From: Saccoglossus kowalevskii
Taxonomy: Eukaryota > Hemichordata > Enteropneusta > Harrimaniidae
DNA: 29,111 nt
NCBI RefSeq assembly: GCF_000003605.2
Contig: NW_003120918.1
Span: forward strand, 402,396 to 431,506
Reading direction: 5' to 3'
In this document: in pieces, positions 21,961-29,111 of the stretch
How the letters are laid out: each line of letters starts with the position of its first letter
Numbering within the stretch: the first letter of the stretch is position 1
Notes under the pieces: model-generated
The model's input: the letters and a program-made list of their open reading frames with translations, nothing else
Database searches by the model: none
Told to the model about the DNA's origin: nothing
Position numbers and translations under genes: made by a program

Positions 21961-22330
21961 CGTCAAATAATCACATCAAGCAAGTGCAATTTGCCATGAG
22001 CCACGCAGGCTCAAAACCCGTCATCGCTGCTATGCAGCTATATTTATTAGAAGTAGTTAAACATCTTGTATAAATATGAGGTATGCTCTCAAGTTGATGA
22101 TCTACATGATGAGCAAAAAAAATAGTGTTCAAATAAAAAAAATAGAGAATGACATGTACAAAGTAATATACAAAGAGAATAAATATCCAGGAGTCCAATA
22201 GGTGCAATAAGCTCAAATAATGTTTTTGTAAGACTGGGAGGGGTTCCAATAGTTACCCTATATTTCATATTTCAAGACAGTAAGTAATATGCGTAAAATT
22301 TAAGAGTTGTAAAACAAAAGAAGAATGGGC
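21950..22330 (-). mobile_element. Possible 3' flank of the LINE remnant
   Basis: A/T-rich stretch directly downstream (minus strand) of the RT remnant. It includes GCAGCGATGACGGGTTTTGA, the kind of text I associate with repeat tails in invertebrate genomes. An apparent 92-codon frame here has no protein-like composition. It could equally be a separate repeat abutting the tandem array. Confidence 0.3.
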
Positions 22331-22870
22331 CTAGAAAAACTGCGAAGATGTGAGATGATGCCTACTTTAGGACTAACTAATTTAAACAAATTTGTTGATG
22401 TGCGATTTTCAATAAATGGAGATCGATAGAAACGCCAAAATAATTAGTAGATAAGACCCCCTCTATCAATTTCCAAGGTGCCCTCCGATCGACTGATTCT
22501 TGTAGTGTTACCATGAAATTGGATTTTTCAAAGTAAAGAGCCTTAAGTTGAGTGCGTACTATATCATTAATATAAATTGATTGGGTCTAGAATCGATCCT
22601 TGTGCACCCTTTCTGTAAAAGAGTATGAGTGTTGTTGATACTGACACATTTATGATGATTAGAAAAGTAGCTTTTCAATAACTGTAGAGGGAGCCCTAGA
22701 TGCCGTAGTGCTCTGAGTCACTAATGATGGATAGTGACGAAGGCATTTCTGCGGTCAATAAAGTTACCAAAGGTAAATGAGCCATTGCTGAGTTTTTCAA
22801 CTATGTCACGATCCACGTCAGCCAGGGGAAGCTTGGTACTATACTTTTTTGCGGAATCAGGATTGTATTT
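22330..22870 (-). mobile_element. LINE reverse transcriptase remnant (CR1/Jockey-like)
   Basis: On the minus strand the conceptual translation resembles a non-LTR RT: K-K-Y-S-T-K-L-P-L-A-D-V, then N-A-F-V-T-I-H-H followed by stops, L-R-H-L-G-L-P-L-Q-L-L-K-S-Y-F-S-N, C-V-S-I-N-N-T-H-T, Q-G-S-I-L-D-P-I-N-L-Y and I-N-D-I-V. The F-A-D-D catalytic block that should follow is missing; the sequence jumps to a later part (N-F-M ... Y-F-G-V-S-I-D). In-frame stops and this deletion make it nonfunctional. Confidence 0.7.
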
Positions 22871-23278
22871 TTATTAAAATCCTGTTTTTATCCAAGAAAT
22901 GCATGAAATGAATGGTAGTTTTAAAGAGGAAGATCAGATGGAAATTGTAATGGGATATTAATTGTCATATGCTCGACTCGATAATGTATTATTATTATAC
23001 ATCTGTCACCGTAACGCCATAGGTTACAGTGTGCCCTAGTTTTGCGGTATTTTCCGGGGTATTTTCATCCTATCATATTAGGAAATGTGAATTCAAAATA
23101 TGGAATGATTAGGCGCGTAAGCGTCCTCTAATAAATAAATAAATAAAAATAAACATGGCTGTCACCACTGACTTGGTTTGATTGGACTCCACACAAAGTA
23201 GTTCGCTGATTCTGTTCTAAAGTTTTTGGATTTCGGCATACCCATGATGTATCCTTGAAAGGAAAAAAATGTATAATA
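22871..23278. other. Spacer between the LINE remnant and the fold-back element
   Basis: Apart from the (ATAA)n run no gene or named repeat is recognised. Confidence 0.4.
23130..23153. repeat. (ATAA)n simple repeat
   Basis: Run of ATAA units with one interruption, possibly the 3' tail of an unrecognised retroelement copy. Confidence 0.85.
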
Positions 23279-23404
23279 ATAAGATTATTATGAGTATACC
23301 TCAAATTATGCACTCAAACAGTACGCTGTCGCATCGACCTCTGCGCGATACTTCCGCTGTACCGTCTTCGTGCATATTTTGAGATATACTCGTAATAACC
23401 TTAT
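23279..23404. repeat. Fold-back inverted repeat (35-bp arms)
   Basis: Arm 23279-23313 and the reverse complement of arm 23370-23404 agree at about 31 of 35 positions (ATAAG...TATTA..GAGTATA.CTCAAA.TATGCAC), separated by 56 bases. It lies about 350 bp upstream of gene C's start codon. It may be a small MITE-like element or a regulatory hairpin. Confidence 0.7.
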
Positions 23405-23757
23405 AATATTATAACGTTCGTAATGAGAACATTATCAATAATAATTCGCACTCCCATCGCTATGTTTGGAACACGCGCAATGGCTCAATCGCACCGGTGA
23501 ACTACATTCATTTCCGTGATCATCGAGAATAATTATGTTCTCGCAATAAAATTTACATCCTCGCGTCTCGCGAGATAAAATACCCCAACATTCTTAGTCG
23601 TAAACGTTTACCTCATTAATTGATTTTACTATACGAGACTTTTCATAGCAGCAAATTACAACCGGAATATGATCGTAAACGCGCCACTCCATGTAAACGA
23701 AACCTTTGCTTGGTGTGTTCGTTGACGGCACGGCGTCACAGCGATCAGTTGGAGGGT

Positions 23758-26700
23758 ATGGATCACAGATGTGTACTGACTTTAGCACTTGTTTATATAA
23801 GTGGTAAGTTTAACGCAATCTTTCTGTATTTAAATATCTTTGTCAGCAGTATACATAAAACACTCAAACATGACCCCATTAGTCATCAGCGAAATGCAAA
23901 CTAGGTCAGACTATATAATCCAGAGAAATTGCAAATCAAAATGAAGAATAATTCATCAATGGACGGAAGTTGTGTATGAATTTAATATTAATATTATTGA
24001 CGGATTTATATTAGCAGTCACAACACAGGTCACCCAAAAGCTACATGGAACCTCGTTTCATCGATGCATTGATATAATAAATAATAAACCTAATAACTGA
24101 AGAAAACCAACCAAGATTAATAAATAATATTCTATGGTCATTTACAATGTATTATATTTTCATCCTAATTTAAACATACATAATCTGACATAGAACATCC
24201 GTCATGTGTATTCGGGTTAATATTTGATAGATTGATTTAATCATCAACAGGAGTTTAGTTGTCAGATATGCCATGGAGTCCACGTTAAGTGTTTATACTA
24301 CACACATGTAAAGTGTGTGCCATTTGAATTAGTCAAATGTTATATGCAACGGAATTTTGGCAACTAAAACGTCGTTACTATTGAAACATTTATCAGTGCC
24401 TATGGGTAAAACGTTGAAACATGAGTGATTAATATTTAGATGTTAGGCCTTGTTCTTGATGAAACTGTTCACAATATAGATATCTTGAAAATGGTTAGCG
24501 ACCTGCTTATTTTAGATAATTTAATTCTTCCATTGCTTGTCACATTTGTAGCTGTGAAATACAATAAATTATACGATTGTCAGATTCATTGCAGTCCAAT
24601 CCATGCATCAACCACTTGACGATGAATGAGCCTAAGAGAAGCACAGCCTATGTAGCCGACCAAACGAAGAACGACCTACTCAGCGATCACGATTTATATC
24701 AAGATTGGTACAGGTTTGTCAGTGCCGCAGGCGGTGAAATGACGACCTGGTCAGACGTACCAAGATATATTCCCGGGACAGAGATACCATTATATCTAAA
24801 CGGCACGCACCCGTCCGTTGAAGACGGCGTCGTAAGCCGAACGGTGTGTGGAAATTACGTGGACAGTCTTATGTGCCATAAACAGTACGTGATACAAATT
24901 AAAAACTGTTCATCATACTACGTATATTTTCTGACAAGACCAACGGGATTAGCAGAAGCTTATTGCGCAGGTAAAATGATCTTCTTTTTCTTTCTTCTTT
25001 TATTGCTGGGAAGGGATTGACCAGCTTTGTTATTAGTCCAAGAAAATTGTTCAGCTTGGAATGTGTCTGAATCCCTTATAAGTATGCAAGAATGTAGGAA
25101 TGTACCAAGAAAATTGTTTTTCTGGAGTAAATTGTAGTGTATTTTATTTATGAAAAGTCAAAAAGTGGATGGAGATTCTATGAAAATGTGTGGATGTTAA
25201 CAGAATGATGTCGTGTGGTCACAGTTGCGCAATAAATGATGAACTATTTTGGGCGTAGCTATAAAATGTGTCACCGAAGTACTCACACGTGTGCATGATT
25301 CCAATAGTTTGTGCTGTGAAGAAACTCCACAAGAAAATAAGTATTGTGTAATTTGTAATGAGAATGTATTCAAATAGAAAAATGTTTATGAATCTTGTTT
25401 CTTTTCAAAGTGTATTTATATAATAACAATTGTTTATAACAATGTTTTTTTTTATACTTTTTCGATGGATTGAATTTACAAATGATGAGTAATTAAGTAG
25501 TTAAGGCTTTGTGTTCTTGCGAACGGGAAGACATTAAGGTCTCATGCCACTAATCAATTTAAATGCCTAGCAAGAACCAATGAAATCTTTTAAATATTTT
25601 TTTTCTCAGGTGCTCCCTGTTTGAGGGCGTAATCACCTGGGTCAGAGGTGAGACCAACATGTGATCTTTTGTTTACTATTTAGCGGCTGTGTACCCGTGG
25701 GTATTTGGATGTTCTAATCTTGGTGTTTTTTCCAGTGATTTCTCTTGGTGCAATCCAAATACAGTAGGTGTGTCTTGTTTACCTGAGATTTGCAAGAGTT
25801 TGAGCTGGCCAACATGTTAGTTTTTTCATATGGTTGATTACTGGCATGTTGATTTCCCATTTTTGAGCCATATTTTCAACTTTCTTCGTCATTTTCATAT
25901 AGCAATCTCGTCATATGTTAACATTGTCGTCTATGGAAATTCAATTAGTGGTATGAGCCCTGAAACTGTTTACAGTGGACGTCGATAAAAGCGAACGTAT
26001 TTCAAAAGTTGTGAAATCATGGTACTGTTTTGGCATTATACGACTTGCAGTACCCTTTTGATGGATTTTATGTGACTGGCCGTGTTATCGAACTGTAGTT
26101 TTATGTAAATCTGCCCGGGAAAATCTACAAGCAAAGTTTAAATTGCCATTTTCACGCTGCGTATAGCGTGGAGTCGTCATCTAAGTATGCACAATTGTTT
26201 GTCTCGTGTTCCCCGGTGCATTTAAAAATCTATTTTGAATTTGGGGGACTTTGTGTGACTGACCGTGGTGTTTGTAAACTTTATTCGAACTGTATTAGTG
26301 TGTATTAAATTACGTTTGTGTTTCAACGAGGACTGAAAAGTGATTTCCATTTACTTCGTCTGTTATAAATCAACTGTATTAGCTTCCTTCGAACTTCCTA
26401 TTGCCATCGGGATTATGTCTACTACACTCGGCGGTGTAGTTCGTATCGATCTTCTTGTATGAAACGCACCCGAACCCGGAAATCGACGGCAAATCGGATG
26501 GTCTCGTCACGTAATTTCTTACCTTGTTCTTGACCGCAGTACGCTTGGCTATGAACATCCACATACCCACGCTTAAGGGAATAGTGCATCGTGAGTATTA
26601 CTGCATTGATCGAGGAGAAACAAACTTGGCTGCCGTAATGCCTGTTGTTCGAATACATCGCTCGTGTTTCTCTTTCTGTCTTAGAGTTTTCTGCTTTCTT

Positions 26701-28447
26701 TGATTTTTTTATATCAATTAAACAGCGATTTGGCTGTGAACATGCATTTAGTCATTGTCGACTGTTTTTCTCGAATTGGTTGATTGTCATAATAACATTC
26801 GCTAAGTACAATTAAACGTCCGGAGTTGAACAGTAGTCATTTCTAACATGATTATTTAATTTAGTTTAATTCCTTCAGTTGAAAATTGAGTTTCTATAAT
26901 AAATAAAAAATAATACGTACCCTCATGTATACTTCAAGTTTTCATTAAAACAAAGTCAAAGTTTTTGGAATTGCTTTCTGCCAATCCATTGCTCCCAAAC
27001 ACACCTTTAAATACTCTTATTTTCCCAGCATCGAGATGGCTCTGCCAACTCTTGTATGTATTCTATCTTTACAATGTATTCGGCTTAAGCTGGCGATTAT
27101 TTTTCCATATACATAGATACTTCATTAAATATACTATCAAAAACCGCCGACAACTATAAAAATACTGTGTGATATTAGTTGAGAGACTTGCGTTGGAATA
27201 TTTGGCTTTTTTAACTGATAGGTGACATAACACGGGCGATAGCAAATAACCCAAATACATACGCCATAGCTACAAAACAAACATGCCAACGTGTCAATTC
27301 CAGGGTATTGGATTGTTATATTATAATTATCGTCTTTTTCTTTCTTCTTTCACATATCTTCTATCTAGTGGTGATGATTGTTTTTCTACAAAGTGTAACG
27401 TAGATATATCATTAAATATACTATCAATAACCGCCGACAACTATAAAAATACTCTGTGATATTAGTTGAGAAACCTTGGAATATTTAGCTTGTTTCACTG
27501 ATAGATGGCATAAGCGACCAATAGCAAATAAGCCAAACACATACGCCATAGCTACAATACAGACATGCCAACACCCATGTCGGTGGGATCTCACATCATC
27601 GCATGTACTAATTCCAGGGTACATGTTACCGATATTGTACTGGGGTGTGTCCTTAATATGTCGATAATAATTTACATGATTTTTATATTATTTTTCAAAA
27701 ATAATAGTATTTGATTGGCATAAAGCGAATATTGCTCTATCACATTTCCCTCGTTATAATGCAGGTACTGAACTACAGTGTCAGTCTGGGTACATCTCTG
27801 TTAACGGCAACTTCACTCCTGGCTGTGAAGGTAAGACGTAATTCAGGGAATAATGTGATCCTGACTTTGAATGTAGAAGACACATCCGGAATTGTTTCAA
27901 TGTTGGATGTGAAAGTACTAGGCAATACTGTTTCAGTCAGGATTTGAAAATAATATACCGACCAGAAATTGAGTCATTTTAGACAATAACGGAAAAAGAG
28001 CAATTAGAAAGTGCTTCATTCATCCTTGGGAATGCCAAATTGGAGATATATATGCAATTCCACTCTGCAAAGCTGAAGTACTGGTTATGCATTGTTATGA
28101 AGGTAATATCAACGCAAAATACAAGACCAACCTTATTACATAATTAGGTGTAATATAATATAAGAGTATTACACTGTATAACCAATTTGGCTGTTATGTT
28201 TATATTTGATTTGTTTTCATATCATTGTATTTTATTTTTAGATTTAAACGAATGTATTACGAGTTACCACTCCTGTGAACATACCTGTGTAAACACCAAT
28301 GGTTCGTACTACTGCGACTGCGTGGATGGATATACGCTGGATTTCAATAGTTGGTGGTGTTCGCCGACAACGACTATGTCAACAAACATGACACCTGTTT
28401 TTACCACTTCCACGAGCTCGACTGTTGAATCGTACATGTCTATATAA
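23758..28447 (+). CDS. Gene C: short secreted D8C-EGF protein, four exons
   Basis: Exons 23758-23803, 24584-24970, 27765-27830 and 28242-28447 (46, 387, 66 and 206 nt; 705 nt, 234 residues plus TAA). All junctions are GT-AG and phase 1, as in genes A and B. Modules: signal peptide [15 protein letters not shown]; a divergent D8C (about 16-143) with W-Y-R-F-V and L-N-G-T-H-P but only five of eight cysteines; a G-T-E-L-Q-C...F-T-P-G-C linker exon homologous to exon 3 of A and B; a calcium-binding EGF (D167 to C206, D-L-N-E-C with C-x-N-x4-Y-x-C); then a 28-residue Ser/Thr-rich end. There is no vWD and no membrane segment. An AATAAA at 28861 could end the transcript. Alternatively the last exon has an unseen donor and the gene continues to the right. 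Confidence 0.75.
24584..24970 (+). other. Gene C exon 2: divergent D8C domain lacking three cysteines
   Basis: Acceptor TTGTCAG and donor GTAAAA bound this 387-nt exon. Retained cysteines correspond to C1, C4, C5, C6 and C8 of gene A. C2 falls at S49 (L-L-S-D), C3 is replaced by proline (Y-I-P-G-T-E), and C7 is absent from P-T-G-L-A-E-A-Y-C. The sequon L-N-G-T-H-P is kept at Asn88. The exon reads open without stops. Confidence 0.85.
24971..27110. other. Gene C intron 2, unique part
   Basis: A 2794-bp intron in total. Short minus-strand frames at 26379-26658 have no splice or domain support. A loosely repeated GTGACTG(G/A)CCGTG motif occurs near 26070 and 26255. Confidence 0.45.
27112..27619. 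repeat. Tandem duplication in gene C intron 2
   Basis: Copies at about 27112-27307 and 27399-27619 share long blocks: CATTAAATATACTATCAA, CCGCCGACAACTATAAAAATACT, GATATTAGTTGAGA, ATAGCAAATAA, CATACGCCATAGCTACAA, ACATGCCAAC and AATTCCAGGG. Offset is about 290-310 bp and identity looks roughly 80 percent. No coding evidence. Confidence 0.8.
28242..28447 (+). other. Gene C exon 4: calcium-binding EGF domain and Ser/Thr-rich C terminus
   Basis: The acceptor follows a TTTATTTTTAG tract. Six cysteines (171, 178, 182, 191, 193, 206) and the D-x-N-E-C start with [10 protein letters not shown] fit the EGF-CA consensus, including the Asn/Asp hydroxylation pattern. The end [10 protein letters not shown] resembles a short O-glycosylated stalk and stops at TAA 28445-28447. 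Confidence 0.85.
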
Positions 28448-29111
28448 CTTGCAGCATGATTCGCATTGTTGTATTCATCATATGTTCACGCTATGTGCTT
28501 TGAACTCGTTCTCTGTATCTTGAAATTATGGATTTCAGGAGAGATTATTTGGTAACACGTTTTGCGGAGCTGTGTATGTTGTATGCCCGTTTAACTACCA
28601 TTCGTTGATTAGATAGGTTTAGAAAAACTGAAAATTGTTAGGTTTGGTAAAACGTTTGTTTTCTTTAATTTTCTTAGGTTTTTATGTTATAACTGGTCAA
28701 CTGCCGTTCATTAGGGGCGTGTGAGTACATTTTAAACTGAGCTGAACACGTTTTAGGGTTAGTTTGGTAAAACAGTATTTTTCTGCAATTTCTGAAAGAT
28801 ATCCATGTATTATGGATGACCAACTGCCATTTATTAAGTATGTAGAGATTGTGATTGATAAATAAAAAAAAATATATCTAATTCAACGTCTGTATTTAAT
28901 ATGTGTAGATGATTGTGTGGCTGACTGAATATTTAGTCATTACTAATAGTGTACATTGGGAAAATGTAATGATTTTGTGTTAATGATACAATTGCAAAGG
29001 GCATAACTTAATCTCTGCCGACAAAAAATGTCATTATTGTATTAGCACCTGGTGTGCTACTTCCCGTTTTGAGGTTAAATAAGCATGTCTATATACAGGG
29101 TAGAAACCCGG
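28448..29111. other. Downstream of gene C
   Basis: Likely 3' UTR and flank. Two similar blocks around GGTTTGGTAAAAC(G/A)... and AACTGCCRTTYATTA occur near 28640-28710 and 28760-28840, a weak local repeat. No further exon recognised. Confidence 0.4.
28861..28866 (+). terminator. Candidate polyadenylation signal for gene C
   Basis: AATAAA about 415 bases after gene C's stop codon, within an A-rich run. No stronger candidate was noticed closer to the stop. Confidence 0.4.

Noticed and set aside
21971-22249. 92-codon minus-strand frame with hydrophobic text
   Set aside because: Composition follows A/T-rich repeat sequence next to a dead LINE; no ATG context or domain.
26379-26658. Two overlapping minus-strand frames in gene C intron 2
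   Set aside because: No recognisable domain, no splice partners, and the frames overlap each other.

Overview
This is an AT-rich, intron-rich stretch of an animal nuclear genome. Nothing looks bacterial: every gene is split by GT-AG introns, the intergenic space holds decayed retrotransposons, and the proteins are extracellular animal modules (uromodulin-type D8C, vWD, EGF). The domain families and the DIRS- and CR1/Jockey-like relics fit a marine invertebrate such as a hemichordate, cephalochordate or lophotrochozoan. I cannot name the species from sequence alone.

Layout. (1) Positions 378-5369, minus strand: the first five exons of a VWDE-like gene (gene B), running off the left edge. Its exon 4 is one base shorter than its intact paralogue's, giving a frameshift and an early stop. 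(2) 5370-8905: spacer with a 5'-truncated LINE 3' end (about 6881-7425) and a ghost copy of gene B's promoter and first exon (about 7500-7620). (3) 8906-17947, minus strand: gene A, a complete VWDE-like gene that I resolve into 19 exons (3477 coding bases, 1158 residues). It reads signal peptide - D8C - VWDE N-terminal region - vWD - WPTPSG region - one EGF - transmembrane helix - 108-residue tail. (4) 17948-23757: spacer packed with transposon debris: a DIRS/Ngaro-like RT-RNase H relic (about 18850-20000), a dimeric tandem repeat (about 20400-21960), a minus-strand LINE RT relic (about 22330-22870) and a fold-back element (23279-23404). (5) 23758-28447, plus strand: gene C, a short four-exon gene for a secreted D8C-EGF protein of 234 residues, divergently oriented to A and B.

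How the genes relate. A, B and C share the first exon-intron modules in the same order and phase: a signal-peptide exon ending in phase 1, a D8C exon flanked by phase-1 introns, and a small GTEL...C...TPGC exon. They are paralogues in a local cluster. A looks like a full receptor form, B like a decaying copy, and C like a small soluble derivative. The most interesting features are A's membrane anchor and motif-rich tail, where vertebrate VWDE carries an array of EGF repeats, and C's reduced architecture. All splice models come from reading the sequence; no transcript data or database search was available.
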